A stretch of DNA of 37,505 nucleotides, taken from IMG/VR virus record IMGVR_UViG_3300033977_000196, positions 1 through 37,505 of that record; one strand, written 5' to 3'. The notes under the pieces are model-generated. The model searched no databases and was not told where the DNA came from. It saw only the letters and a list, made by a program, of their open reading frames with translations. Source of the stretch: a virus. This document shows, piece by piece, positions 23,838 through 31,443 of this stretch. Position numbers and translations under genes: made by a program. Position 1 is the first letter of the stretch. Each line of letters starts with the position of its first letter.

Positions 23838-24376
23838 TGCCCCCATGCCCAAATTGCGGAAAACATCGCGGCATCGCCCAAACTGCAACCGTCGTCGTGC
23901 TTCCCCATCCAAGACTCGAGCGCATCGTCCAACTTCTCGATCAAGCATTCATCTCTGAAGTTCAACCGGATCGTCGACAGGTCTGGATGCGCCTGAAAGC
24001 AATTATTCAAAGCCTGCAGAATCCGTACATCGTACCTCTCGAGACCGAACTGTCAAACCTGAAATATTCGGCCGGAATGGTCGGCGATGCGTTCGACTGC
24101 TGGAAATGCCGCAAACTCTACCATTGGCATGTCTGCATGAATGTGGAATGGCATCGGCGCCTGGCGGCCGGTGATCGTGGAGGCGCGATCCTTCTCTTCT
24201 TCGAGAAGACCGCTAAGGAGGTTTACTGGTTGCTTCGGGCAGCTCCGGTCCTCTTCCACAAGCACACTGAATTATCAGCGGCCGGAAACCAGCAACCACA
24301 ACTTGAACCTGATGAAGCCCAGGCGCCAGGCCTGCCGGATGAACAATCGCCTTCAGAAAGTTCTGGTCCGCGCTGA
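23837..24376 (+). CDS. Zinc-ribbon and helical protein, tail region
   Basis: A 179-aa protein that starts CPNCGK and has CWKCRKLYHWHVC near residue 93-105, likely a shared zinc site. The rest is helical (IVQLLDQAF; MRLKAIIQSLQN; EVYWLLRAAPVLF). The last ~35 residues are Gln/Pro/Ser-rich and lie over an antisense frame. Role unknown. Confidence 0.6.
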   Translation: MPPCPNCGKHRGIAQTATVVVLPHPRLERIVQLLDQAFISEVQPDRRQVWMRLKAIIQSLQNPYIVPLETELSNLKYSAGMVGDAFDCWKCRKLYHWHVCMNVEWHRRLAAGDRGGAILLFFEKTAKEVYWLLRAAPVLFHKHTELSAAGNQQPQLEPDEAQAPGLPDEQSPSESSGPR

Positions 24377-24503
24377 GATCTGTTCGCAGCTCCATCCCGT
24401 CAACCAGGATCGTGGGCCGATCTCTCATCGTAATTCCGGACAACTTCACGGCCAACGTGCCAGGATCATGCCAATCGTAGGATTCCAGATTCATCAGATT
24501 CAT
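24213..24503 (-). CDS. Antisense hypothetical protein in the tail region
   Basis: A 96-aa minus-strand frame with protein-like patterning: LAVKLSGITMRDRPTILVDG, then a helix LSADQNFLKAIVH and strand GLHQVQVVVAG. It overlaps the 3' end of 23837-24376 by 164 bp, tail to tail. A CCCTTTTACA element about 33 bp upstream may be its promoter. It is the only minus-strand candidate in the tail module. It may be real, or a lucky open antisense frame. Confidence 0.4.
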   Translation of the reverse strand: MNLMNLESYDWHDPGTLAVKLSGITMRDRPTILVDGMELRTDLSADQNFLKAIVHPAGLAPGLHQVQVVVAGFRPLIIQCACGRGPELPEATSKPP

Positions 24504-24600
24504 GCTTCCAGGAACGCCTGCCCGCGTGTAAAAGGGTATCTGGCAGTTACTGAAAAAAGTCCACAAATATCGACCGCGCCGCCCTATTCCCTGAGCAGTC
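24504..24600. promoter_or_regulatory. Divergent AT-rich spacer, probable promoters
   Basis: The spacer between the antisense frame and the fibre gene. It contains GAAAAAAGTCC and ACAAATATCG (24555-24580), about 35 bp before ATG 24601, a possible TATA element. On the other strand CCCTTTTACA faces the antisense gene. It is clearly more AT-rich than its surroundings. Confidence 0.4.
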
Positions 24601-25227
24601 ATGAGTTTCAACGACCGCATGAAGACCGTAGACGAGGCCTTCGTTCAAGCCTCCATCGATGCACGGGACAAGGTGACTTGGCATCCGACCTGGCGAATCG
24701 ACCGCTTCCAGGATTTCACCGGCGCGGTAGATCGCCTCATCAAGAGCCGCGGGCTTCAGATCCCAGGATTCGCACCGATCGGAGTACCGCTCAGTGAATT
24801 GAGGCGCCGACATCTAGGCTTCCAGGTCTACCGCGGAAATCTGCTTCTGAACGTCGGAATTAATGCGATCTGGGGCCTCATCACAAACCTGAACTCGCAG
24901 ACGGCCTACTCGAACGCGAACGCGTACATCGGCGTCGGAGATTCAACCACCGCAGCGTCGGCCACACAAACCGGCCTGCAAGCTCCAAGTAACGTGTTGT
25001 TCGTCGGCATGGCGACCGGATATCCGACTGCGGGAACCGGGCAGGCGGCCGTGTGGCAGAGCAGCTTCGGATCCTCGCAGGGAAATTGGGTTTGGAACGA
25101 GATCGGAGTCGCGAACGGCAACAATCCGCCCACAACCGGCATCCTCATGAACCGACTGGTTCAGAGCATGGGAACGAAAGCGTCTGGAGCTACGTGGGTG
25201 CCGACTTTAACAATTAGTTTGTCATAG
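24601..25227 (+). CDS. Tail fibre / receptor-binding protein
   Basis: A 208-aa protein with an N-terminal helical domain and a C-terminal domain typical of phage fibres: GNLLLNVGINAIWGLI, YIGVGDSTTAASATQTGL, WNEIGVANG, LMNRLVQSMGTKASGATW. This pattern recurs in fibre tips across tailed viruses and is likely to contact the receptor. Confidence 0.7.
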   Translation: MSFNDRMKTVDEAFVQASIDARDKVTWHPTWRIDRFQDFTGAVDRLIKSRGLQIPGFAPIGVPLSELRRRHLGFQVYRGNLLLNVGINAIWGLITNLNSQTAYSNANAYIGVGDSTTAASATQTGLQAPSNVLFVGMATGYPTAGTGQAAVWQSSFGSSQGNWVWNEIGVANGNNPPTTGILMNRLVQSMGTKASGATWVPTLTISLS

Positions 25228-25296
25228 GTCGTAATCATGTTCATCGGAGAAATGTCTGACGCAGACTTCTATCGATAGCCCAGATTCCAACAGACC

Positions 25297-26433
25297 ATGA
25301 CAACGCAAACAGACACTATCGGTGGAACTACGGATGCAAGTGGCCCAAGTGGAAGTCCATGCTGGTATCTCTGTCCTATCACCGCCTCGAAAAGTGGGAC
25401 GCTTGTTAGCATTGGCATAAACCTACGCGATGTTCCAAACGAGAATCTTAATTTCGTGATTTTTCCAGATAACGGTTCAGGTAGTCCTGATCTAAGTCAC
25501 CTACTTGATTACAGCGCCGAAACCTATCTCACTGAAAACGGATGGGTTGACCTCAACACGGTTCTGGGAGCGACCATTGTTCAAGGAACTCAATATTGGA
25601 TAGGAGCTGCCTACTCTGGTTTTTCGCCAGCATTTCGTTGCAGTGATGGAGGCCAACTTATTGTGGGAACAGGAGAGACAGTCGGGAATCCTCCAATAAA
25701 TTTCAGTAGCAGCGCAACGTTTAGCTTCACTGCCAACTCACGTATTACCTATACAACGATCTCAGTCACAGCGATCTCAGTCTCAGACTCCGGCCAGGGA
25801 ACGGAGACCGTATCCATCCATGAAATCATTCCCGTTGCCGTTTCAGATTCCGGCCACGGCTCCGATTCCGTCGGCTCCATCGGGGTCCTTCTGTGGGATT
25901 CAGGTCATGGCGCCGACAGCCTAACGATCAAAGTGACTCTCGGCCTGACGGACTCAGGGCAGGGCGCAGAGAAAAATCTAATCAAAATGTCCTACGCCGA
26001 TTCCGGCCACGGTTCGGATTCCGTTGGGCCCTTGAGGATTCTCGTGAATGATCGTGGCCGCGGGACAGATCTTACGGGCGTGGAAGTTAACTTCACCGTC
26101 ACAGACTCGGGTCACGGCCGCGATTTGAGCGGCGGAATTCAGGTCCAAGTAACAGACGCCGGCCATGGCCACGACGTCGCTACATGGAATGTATCGGTCC
26201 AGGTTTCGGATCGGGGCGTCGGCCTTGATTCAATCACGTCGAGCGCCAGCTTCTCCGTTCAGGATCAGGGGGTCGGCTTCGACGTAGCCACTCGAAACAT
26301 TCCCGGCCAAGCGTACCTGGTGAGCGTCCACGTCATTCAAGGGACGGTGCTGGTTTCCGTTGTTGGCGCCGGCGTCGATATCGTTATGACGCAGGGCCAA
26401 GTAATCGTACAGGTGGAGTCGAGTGACAGTTGA
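25297..26433 (+). CDS. Tail fibre with DSGHG repeats
   Basis: A 378-aa protein with two parts. Residues 1 to about 150 resemble a carbohydrate-binding sandwich (NLNFVIFPDNGSG, GTQYWIGAAY) and use more A/T-ending codons than the rest of the genome. Residues about 160-345 hold ten copies of a motif like DSGHGSDSV at about 17-25-residue spacing, each after a beta strand. The acidic Asp-Ser-Gly-His-Gly loops may bind calcium. The C terminus is a strand-rich cap. Probably a long side or tip fibre. Confidence 0.68.
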   Translation: MTTQTDTIGGTTDASGPSGSPCWYLCPITASKSGTLVSIGINLRDVPNENLNFVIFPDNGSGSPDLSHLLDYSAETYLTENGWVDLNTVLGATIVQGTQYWIGAAYSGFSPAFRCSDGGQLIVGTGETVGNPPINFSSSATFSFTANSRITYTTISVTAISVSDSGQGTETVSIHEIIPVAVSDSGHGSDSVGSIGVLLWDSGHGADSLTIKVTLGLTDSGQGAEKNLIKMSYADSGHGSDSVGPLRILVNDRGRGTDLTGVEVNFTVTDSGHGRDLSGGIQVQVTDAGHGHDVATWNVSVQVSDRGVGLDSITSSASFSVQDQGVGFDVATRNIPGQAYLVSVHVIQGTVLVSVVGAGVDIVMTQGQVIVQVESSDS

Positions 26434-26795
26434 CCTCCTGTCCTCCAACCGTTACCGTTCCGCCCCTCGCTTCTCTGGGGAACCCGGTGATTCGAGGCGC
26501 GGCCGCGCACATCATGCTCGTAAACTATCAGCCGGCAAGCGGCGGCGGAATAACCGACCCCGACTCAAGTTCCATAAGCATCTACTACGTGGCCCAGGAT
26601 CCTCCGGATAGTAAGGAGGGATCCCTGATCATTCAGGCTACGGTTACAAACCCGGTCCGGGATAGTTTAGGGAACTGGCACTACGACTACGTGGTCCCGA
26701 GCACGGCGCCCGTGGGCGTATGGTTGGCCAGGTGGACCGCTACGAAAAGCGGGGTTCCGTCGACGGGCGGCGCTTTCTTCGCCGTTTCCGCGTAG
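26430..26795 (+). CDS. Ig-like tail or adhesin protein
   Basis: A 121-aa beta protein with the Ig-like pattern SISIYYVAQDP, DSLGNWHYDYVVPSTAPVGVWLARWTA (spanning positions ~83-108) and a final FFAVSA strand, common in virion surface proteins. TTG 26430 overlaps the upstream TGA. It is the last plus-strand gene before the minus-strand operon. Confidence 0.62.
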   Translation: MTSCPPTVTVPPLASLGNPVIRGAAAHIMLVNYQPASGGGITDPDSSSISIYYVAQDPPDSKEGSLIIQATVTNPVRDSLGNWHYDYVVPSTAPVGVWLARWTATKSGVPSTGGAFFAVSA

Positions 26796-26987
26796 CTACT
26801 TGACCACTTCCCCAACCTTATGGTTACAGAAGACTTTGCCGGCGTTCGCGTTCCAGAACCGAACGCAATTCATCAGGTCGTACGCGTCGGGCATGGAGAT
26901 CTTGCCGGCCCGGAAAAGCTCCCGTACGGCCCTGGCCATTCGGTCCTGGTTGATGCGGAGCTCGCGGGTGCAGACTTTCCCGGTCAA
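26796..26987 (-). CDS. Hypothetical protein of the regulatory operon
   Basis: A 63-aa basic, helical protein (INQDRMARAVRELFRAG; ISMPDAYDLMNCV) ending in CNHKVGEVVK. The frame is open from 27078, and TTG 27026 gives a 76-aa version. TTG 26987 is chosen because it overlaps the stop of the small upstream gene as TTGA. It is third in the minus-strand unit. Function unknown. Confidence 0.55.
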   Translation of the reverse strand: MTGKVCTRELRINQDRMARAVRELFRAGKISMPDAYDLMNCVRFWNANAGKVFCNHKVGEVVK

Positions 26988-27100
26988 CGGCAGAGTAACG
27001 CTCCGCAGAGCATGAGGGGCATCCAAACCGGGGCTGTAAAATAGAGGTACTCGAGGCCCAGGATCGCCAGGGCCTCAACGAAACGGAGCAGGAAACGCAA
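26984..27100 (-). CDS. Tiny membrane protein
   Basis: A 38-aa frame that starts TTG 27100, six bases after the winged-helix stop, in the same frame. It is strongly hydrophobic (FVEALAILGLEYLYFTAPVW, MPLMLCGALLC), a single transmembrane helix or hairpin. The stop overlaps the next gene. Its small size makes it less certain. Confidence 0.45.
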   Translation of the reverse strand: MRFLLRFVEALAILGLEYLYFTAPVWMPLMLCGALLCR

Positions 27101-27106
27101 GGCGCT

Positions 27107-27379
27107 TCACGCTATGATGGCCAACTGATCGTCGGTCAGCTGGCTAGTTATCTCCACAGCCCTGTCCGTGCCCCGATCGGTTAGAACGTACCGGTTCTCC
27201 TTGCTGGTTGAGAACAGGAACCCATCCCGAAGCATCTCCGAAATCCTCGCCGAAACGGTACTTCGCCCGATCGGAAAACCCAACCGCGCCAACTTCACCT
27301 GAATCGCCGCCCGATCCGCAACGCCGAAAAATATGCAGAGGCTGATCAGGTCCGTGTGATTCAACTCCTTCAATTCCAT
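27107..27379 (-). CDS. Winged-helix transcriptional regulator
   Basis: A 90-aa protein with a clear winged helix: LNHTDLISLCIFFG, GRSTVSARISEMLRDGFL (recognition helix), and a wing RYVLTDRGTDRAVEI. GGTGA lies 6 bases before ATG 27379. On its strand, CTTTAA lies about 40 bp upstream (27413-27422). It opens a minus-strand operon divergent from a ribbon-helix-helix gene, an arrangement typical of a viral switch. It is a candidate reader of the TAGTATACTA sites. Confidence 0.78.
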   Translation of the reverse strand: MELKELNHTDLISLCIFFGVADRAAIQVKLARLGFPIGRSTVSARISEMLRDGFLFSTSKENRYVLTDRGTDRAVEITSQLTDDQLAIIA

Positions 27380-27537
27380 CTCAAATCACCAAGCCACCCT
27401 CCCCAACGAACACGGTTAAAGAGACCGCTCTATTCGCATAGAACGGGGCCGAGTTCTTGGCGAGCCCCGCACTTTTGCTCGCGCAACCGCTCGCGTTAAA
27501 TAGGTTCAGCGTGGACGCCGGTATACCGTGGTATGCC
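27380..27537. promoter_or_regulatory. Divergent promoter region between the two regulators
   Basis: The 158-bp spacer holds TTAAATA at 27496-27502, 36 bp before TTG 27538 on the plus strand, and CTTTAA facing the minus-strand gene. No TAGTATACTA copy is present here, so autoregulation through that site is not apparent. Confidence 0.55.
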
Positions 27538-27726
27538 TTGACTAAGACCATTAAGGTACGAAACGCGGTACACCAGGGCCTGAAGCAGATTCGTTTGCCT
27601 CGGGAAACGATGAATGAAACCATCGCTCGCCTGATCCTACTGTACCGCCAGAAATCCACCCAACTCCCCCCACCCAAGAGCCCTCGTAAGGTTCATGGCC
27701 TAAGCCAGCCGGGAGCTGAACCCTAG
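27538..27726 (+). CDS. Ribbon-helix-helix regulator (VapB-like)
   Basis: A 62-aa protein whose first 36 residues match RHH repressors and VapB antitoxins: TKTIKVRNAVHQGLKQI, then a helix ETMNETIARLILLYR. The RHH strand TIKVR contacts operators. TTG 27538 is used because a TATA-like box lies about 36 bp upstream; upstream TTG 27457 adds a poor N-terminal stretch. No VapC-like toxin follows. It is the other candidate repressor for the palindromes, since RHH dimers bind short palindromes. Confidence 0.7.
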   Translation: MTKTIKVRNAVHQGLKQIRLPRETMNETIARLILLYRQKSTQLPPPKSPRKVHGLSQPGAEP

Positions 27727-27968
27727 TGACCGAAAACGAGACGTCACAAAGTCCGGAAGCTCCTCTTAATTCTACCCGGAGCGTCGAAGAAACCGCAAAT
27801 CCGGATCGTGAACGAATAACTGAGGTCCTGTACGTCAAGATCTCGTTTACGGAAGGAAGCAAGGAATACATCAAACGTCGAATCCGGAGTATCGTCGGCG
27901 TGAGATACGTCGACGAAGTCAAGCCCGACGTAGTCGTGATGCCGGAAGGCAGGGGGCCCGTTGAATGA
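27726..27968 (+). CDS. Hypothetical protein
   Basis: An 80-aa protein with a disordered N-terminal 30 residues, then an alpha/beta unit (VLYVKISFTEGSKEYIKRRI, GVRYVDEVKPDVVVM) that may be a small ferredoxin-like fold. GTG 27726 overlaps the upstream stop. Unknown role. Confidence 0.6.
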   Translation: MTENETSQSPEAPLNSTRSVEETANPDRERITEVLYVKISFTEGSKEYIKRRIRSIVGVRYVDEVKPDVVVMPEGRGPVE

Positions 27969-28132
27969 GAATTGACGCCATAATCCGGGAGCTTCGCGTC
28001 GTACCCGATCATACGGGTAGCACGCGGTCCACTGAGATCTACCTAACTCTCGTTACGCAGGACGTGGCGGCAATAGACTTCGACAGCCGAGAGGTCGTCG
28101 AGGTTTCCATCAGGGGGGCGCCCCTGGGATGA
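27965..28132 (+). CDS. Very small hypothetical protein
   Basis: A 55-aa frame in ATGA overlaps at both ends, with strands RIDAIIRELRVV, TEIYLTLVT and REVVEVSIRG. It looks like an all-beta or beta-alpha peptide. The coupled context supports it. Confidence 0.55.
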   Translation: MRIDAIIRELRVVPDHTGSTRSTEIYLTLVTQDVAAIDFDSREVVEVSIRGAPLG

Positions 28133-28401
28133 ACGACGACGAGCTTGAAGGCGACGCTTCCCAATTTCCCTTCCTGCTGGGCCTCATGAACCTGGACGAC
28201 GCGATCGGCTCCCTCCTGCAGAACTGGCTCACGGCTAACTGCCCCGCCGGATACTGTCGCTTCTGCAGGAAGGCCGTGGACGCCCGGTTGAAGCCTGCCG
28301 TTCAATTCTGCAACAAGACGTGTAAGGAAAACTTTCAAATCGTCGCCAAAGCCCGCGCCGTAATCGGAGAGCGCGACCTCAGAAGGAGAGGCTTCGATTG
28401 A
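28129..28401 (+). CDS. Zinc-finger protein
   Basis: A 90-aa protein with an acidic helix and then CRFCRKAVDARLK...FCNKTCKENF. This CxxC...CxxxC spacing with a FCNxxCxxxF end resembles the zinc finger found near the ends of many archaeal and phage small proteins (DUF2116-like). It lies directly upstream of the HerA ATPase in an overlap. Confidence 0.65.
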   Translation: MNDDELEGDASQFPFLLGLMNLDDAIGSLLQNWLTANCPAGYCRFCRKAVDARLKPAVQFCNKTCKENFQIVAKARAVIGERDLRRRGFD

Positions 28402-29834
28402 CTGAGGGATTTCGCGTTTCGAAGAAGCTGACTCTGCCCCGCGACTCCGTAGCCTGGGTTATTTCATTCCTGGCCAAACGGGGTGCAGGGAAGACGTATA
28501 ACGCGGCGGTCCTCGCGGAAGAGATGCTCAAAGCCTTGATCCCCGTCATCGTAATTGATGGGATGGGAATCTGGTGGGGGCTGCGGGTTGGCCGTGATGG
28601 GCATGGGCCTGGGCTTCCGATCGTGATTTTCGGCGGCCGTCACGCCGACATACAACTGGACTCCGGGAAAGTCGCGGAGATGGCTGAGGCCATCGCCAGG
28701 ACGCATATCAGCGCGGTCCTAGACATAAGCCAGTTCAGGAAAGGGCAGGCGTTGCAGATCGTGACCACGTTCGTTGAAGAGATCTACCGCCTCGCTGAGC
28801 TCTACCCGGCGGAACGATGCCTCTTCGCCGAGGAGGTGGATTCGTGGGCTCCGCAGAAGCCGGGCAAGGAACAGCTCCGATGCCTCGGCGCTTTCGAAGA
28901 CCTCGTCCGACGCGGGGGCAACCGAAACTTGGGCTTCGTAGCCATAACCCAGCGCAGCGCCGTCTACAACAAGGACCTGCTAACCCAATCCGAGTGCCTC
29001 GTGATGGGCCGAACGGTGGCGCCGCAGGATAAGAAAGCGGTCGAAGAGTGGGTTAAGGAACGGACCGACGAGGATCCCAGGAAGCTGGACGAGTGGTTTG
29101 ATTCGTTGAAGCGGCTGAAGAACGGGGAAGTATACATGTGGAATCCAGAGGTATCCGGCCTCGAAAACGTGCGAGTGCAGTTCCGGGAGCGGGAGACATT
29201 CCACGCCACCAGGAAATTCATCCTAAGCGCCGCCGCCCAGAAAATTGAGCTCATGGACGTCGGAGAATTCATAGACAAATACAAGGGCGTATTCGAACCC
29301 AAGCCTCCAAAAGAAATCAAGCAGCTGGGAATGCAACAAATTTCTGCCGTAGCCGACTCAAGACTGTCACCTAGCGAAGCTCGCGTCGTTACCCCAACTC
29401 AAACGACGCGAATCGTAAACCTGGCCCCACCGAAGCTGGAGGAGCCATTGCTCCCGCCGCCCCTACTGAAAGCTCAGAACGACCTCGTCCACCAAGAAGC
29501 CGCGAAGATCCAACAAAGTTATCCAACTCTCGTCATCGAACGCCAGGTGGCCAACCTGGTCATACCGATGCAGCTGCAGCAACCAACCACCGCCTTGGGC
29601 CGCCTGGCCGTAGCCCTGGCCAGAAGTTCACCGCCCGGAGGGCGAGATAACAAGTGGACCAAGAAAGCGATCATCGACCGCGTCAAAGAACGCGCCTGGC
29701 CGGAAGACGGGGTAAATGAGGCCATTGATCAATTCCTTCGCTGGGAGATCTTTGAACCCTTAAGTGGATATTTGACTTTCCACCGCGAACGAATACAGGT
29801 CGTAGACGTTCCCGTGGAGGTACACCCGGAATGA
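28398..29834 (+). CDS. HerA/FtsK-like ATPase
   Basis: A 478-aa P-loop ATPase. Walker A is AKRGAGKT (residues 26-33), the Walker B is RCLFAEEVDSWAPQ with the acidic pair that marks the HerA/FtsK superfamily, and VAITQR is the sensor. After a linker of about 100 residues rich in Pro/Gln, the C terminus is a winged helix (KWTKKAIIDRVKERAWP; ...DQFLRWEIFE). HerA-type motors pump or process DNA. Because terminase is present, it may act in DNA processing or segregation. TTG 28398 overlaps the upstream TGA. Confidence 0.78.
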   Translation: MTEGFRVSKKLTLPRDSVAWVISFLAKRGAGKTYNAAVLAEEMLKALIPVIVIDGMGIWWGLRVGRDGHGPGLPIVIFGGRHADIQLDSGKVAEMAEAIARTHISAVLDISQFRKGQALQIVTTFVEEIYRLAELYPAERCLFAEEVDSWAPQKPGKEQLRCLGAFEDLVRRGGNRNLGFVAITQRSAVYNKDLLTQSECLVMGRTVAPQDKKAVEEWVKERTDEDPRKLDEWFDSLKRLKNGEVYMWNPEVSGLENVRVQFRERETFHATRKFILSAAAQKIELMDVGEFIDKYKGVFEPKPPKEIKQLGMQQISAVADSRLSPSEARVVTPTQTTRIVNLAPPKLEEPLLPPPLLKAQNDLVHQEAAKIQQSYPTLVIERQVANLVIPMQLQQPTTALGRLAVALARSSPPGGRDNKWTKKAIIDRVKERAWPEDGVNEAIDQFLRWEIFEPLSGYLTFHRERIQVVDVPVEVHPE

Positions 29835-29989
29835 CGCGCTGTCCTAAGTGCGGCGACCCTGAGGGACATATCGTTAGCGGCCGAAGCTTCGGTTGCGACG
29901 GCAACCACTACCTGGCCCGGCCCTCCCGATCGAAGCATAGTATACTAAAAGCAGGGCGCCGCGGGGATCCTGGAAGTAGTATACTATGA
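29831..29989 (+). CDS. Very small zinc-ribbon protein spanning two palindromes
   Basis: A 52-aa frame in an ATGA overlap with the HerA gene, and ending TGA inside the next gene's ATGA. It starts with CPKCGDPEGHIV and has CDGNHY later. Both TAGTATACTA copies of pair D fall inside its 3' part, where they encode Ser-Ile-Leu. The zinc part ends before them, so the C terminus may be regulatory DNA read as protein. Confidence 0.5.
   Translation: MTRCPKCGDPEGHIVSGRSFGCDGNHYLARPSRSKHSILKAGRRGDPGSSIL
29938..29947. promoter_or_regulatory. TAGTATACTA palindrome (pair D, upstream)
   Basis: A perfect copy 39 bp before its partner, within the 3' part of the small zinc gene. It could act as the TATA element for 29986. 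Confidence 0.6.
29977..29986. promoter_or_regulatory. TAGTATACTA palindrome (pair D, downstream) overlapping a start codon
   Basis: A perfect copy preceded by GGATCCTGGA and a 2-bp gap. Its last A is the first base of ATG 29986, the same geometry as at 3230. Confidence 0.65.
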
Positions 29990-30465
29990 GCTATTTTGAC
30001 CCGGAATATCCGGAGGACAAACGCTGTCAAGTCTGTCATCGGGCGGAAACTGAAAAGGAGAGGCTGATTCCGCGTGCTGCAATCGCGCCGGGAGTAGGGC
30101 CGCCGCCGGCCTGGGTCTGTCGGCAGTGCTTCGACCAAAGCGTACCGGAGAGAGAGGCGTGGTACTGGCATGGGTCACTCGGCATGATGTCGGGGGGCAC
30201 CGGCTTTATTCATCGAACGCCAGAAGAGCAGGCCAATCTTCGGCGAATGATACGACATTATCGATTGATGAAGATCCGCCACGGCCTTGGCATAGGCGTC
30301 TGGGTTGTGGGCGCCATCGTTTTCTTTCTATGGTTCAGCAATGCTTGGCTCATTTGGCCGGCAACTACACGCGAGTACGTTCTGGAGAACTACATCGTTC
30401 CAGCCCTCATTTGTTTCTTTATCGCCTTTCTCGTCACCAGGGCCGCTTTGAGGCGCTCTCAATGA
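29986..30465 (+). CDS. Zinc-ribbon membrane protein
   Basis: A 159-aa protein with an N-terminal CQVC...CRQC ribbon, an SGGTG motif near residue 69-73, and two C-terminal transmembrane helices (GLGIGVWVVGAIVFFLWF; IVPALICFFIAFLVTRAAL). Zinc domain and membrane anchor together suggest a sensor or a membrane-tethered assembly factor. The ATG is fused to a palindrome. Confidence 0.68.
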   Translation: MSYFDPEYPEDKRCQVCHRAETEKERLIPRAAIAPGVGPPPAWVCRQCFDQSVPEREAWYWHGSLGMMSGGTGFIHRTPEEQANLRRMIRHYRLMKIRHGLGIGVWVVGAIVFFLWFSNAWLIWPATTREYVLENYIVPALICFFIAFLVTRAALRRSQ

Positions 30466-30749
30466 CGCCCTGTCCCTGTTGCGGCGAGGAACTTGATCGT
30501 TCTCGGCTGCCGGATTTTGTGGAGGTGTTCGAACCGCCCCAGCTGGGCGACCTCACCGTATGCGTGTACTGCGAGGCCTGGCTGCAGTTTACGTCGATCG
30601 AACCATACGAGTTCCATGCGTTGACCACAGAAGAAAAAGCCAACCTGCTGGCAGAGGAGTATACGGCGATGGTGAGGACGCAACGGATAGCTCGCGAGAT
30701 TCGGCTACGAATGGAGGCGCGAAAGCGCGAGTGGGGGGTGAGAGCGTGA
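30462..30749 (+). CDS. Zinc-ribbon protein
   Basis: A 95-aa protein starting PCPCCGEELD, with CVYC at about residues 34-37 and a long charged helix to the end. ATG 30462 overlaps the previous stop by 4 bp. A longer frame from 30126 is an artefact of the neighbour. Confidence 0.65.
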   Translation: MTPCPCCGEELDRSRLPDFVEVFEPPQLGDLTVCVYCEAWLQFTSIEPYEFHALTTEEKANLLAEEYTAMVRTQRIAREIRLRMEARKREWGVRA

Positions 30750-30964
30750 AGTACGAGTACGAGACGCTGCGATGGTTCGGCTTGAAGCCGGAGGAATTGA
30801 AGAAGCGCCTGAACGAGTTCGGCGGCAAAGGCTTCGCCATTGTTTACATGAACGAGGCGATCTGCGTCCTGGGACGCCGAATCGCGGAGGAGGGCGACAT
30901 TCAACATGGGACCGCGACGATGGTCGTGGCCGTGCCGAACCCGGCCGGGGCCGCAATGAGTTGA
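30746..30964 (+). CDS. Small hypothetical protein (DUF4177-like)
   Basis: A 72-aa protein of the pattern MKYEYETLRWFGL, a helix LKKRLNEFGGKGF, and a strand AICVLGRRI. It resembles the DUF4177-type small fold (YEY... LNxxGxxGW/F...). GTG 30746 follows GGGGGGTGA by a few bases. Role unknown. Confidence 0.6.
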   Translation: MKYEYETLRWFGLKPEELKKRLNEFGGKGFAIVYMNEAICVLGRRIAEEGDIQHGTATMVVAVPNPAGAAMS

Positions 30965-31016
30965 TGTCGACTTTGGCATCTTCGAGGCCTGGAGACCTGG
31001 GGGAAATAGGGTAGAT

Positions 31017-31238
31017 ATGGCCACTCGCGCAACCTGGGGAACCGTAACGGATCCGCGGTGGGGTCGTTGGCGATGGTATGTGGACGTTCGCCGGTCGGCG
31101 AGCAGTTCGAAGATCTACCGCCGGCGAACCATTGTCTGGACTAATTTGGCTACGGGCCAGGTGATCGTTACGCTCGAGGGTGAGACGCCCTGGGGGTTGA
31201 GGGCGCAGATGCAGCTTAACCTGAACACGCCGCTCTGA
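31017..31238 (+). CDS. Hypothetical basic beta-rich protein
   Basis: A 73-aa protein with strands RWRWYVDVRR and GQVIVTLEGE, and many Arg and Trp. Looks like a small beta barrel. No family recognised. It ends before a non-coding stretch. Confidence 0.5.
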   Translation: MATRATWGTVTDPRWGRWRWYVDVRRSASSSKIYRRRTIVWTNLATGQVIVTLEGETPWGLRAQMQLNLNTPL

Positions 31239-31443
31239 CCCCCCTGCACTTCTTTCGTTCCACTGGAACCGGGATCCACGCCCACCTGCTTGATTTCAAT
31301 TAGAATTCACCCGTACGACCCCCCCGCCCCTCCATTTCGACTGTGGGGACCCCCCCTACCCGGTGGAAAAACGGGTGGATGGTGGATGGTGGATGGTATG
31401 ACGGTTTCAGCTGAACTTCTCCTGTTCATGGAGTGGATATGGA

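Noticed and set aside
24141-24797. A 218-aa plus-strand frame over the tail region
   Set aside because: It overlaps two better genes and has Arg/Ser/Gln-rich shadow composition.
27538-27968. A VapBC toxin-antitoxin pair
   Set aside because: The RHH protein is VapB-like, but the next gene lacks the acidic PIN-domain residues of VapC.
30126-30461. A 5' extension of the zinc gene at 30462
   Set aside because: It lies over the membrane protein gene in another frame and lacks sensible patterning.
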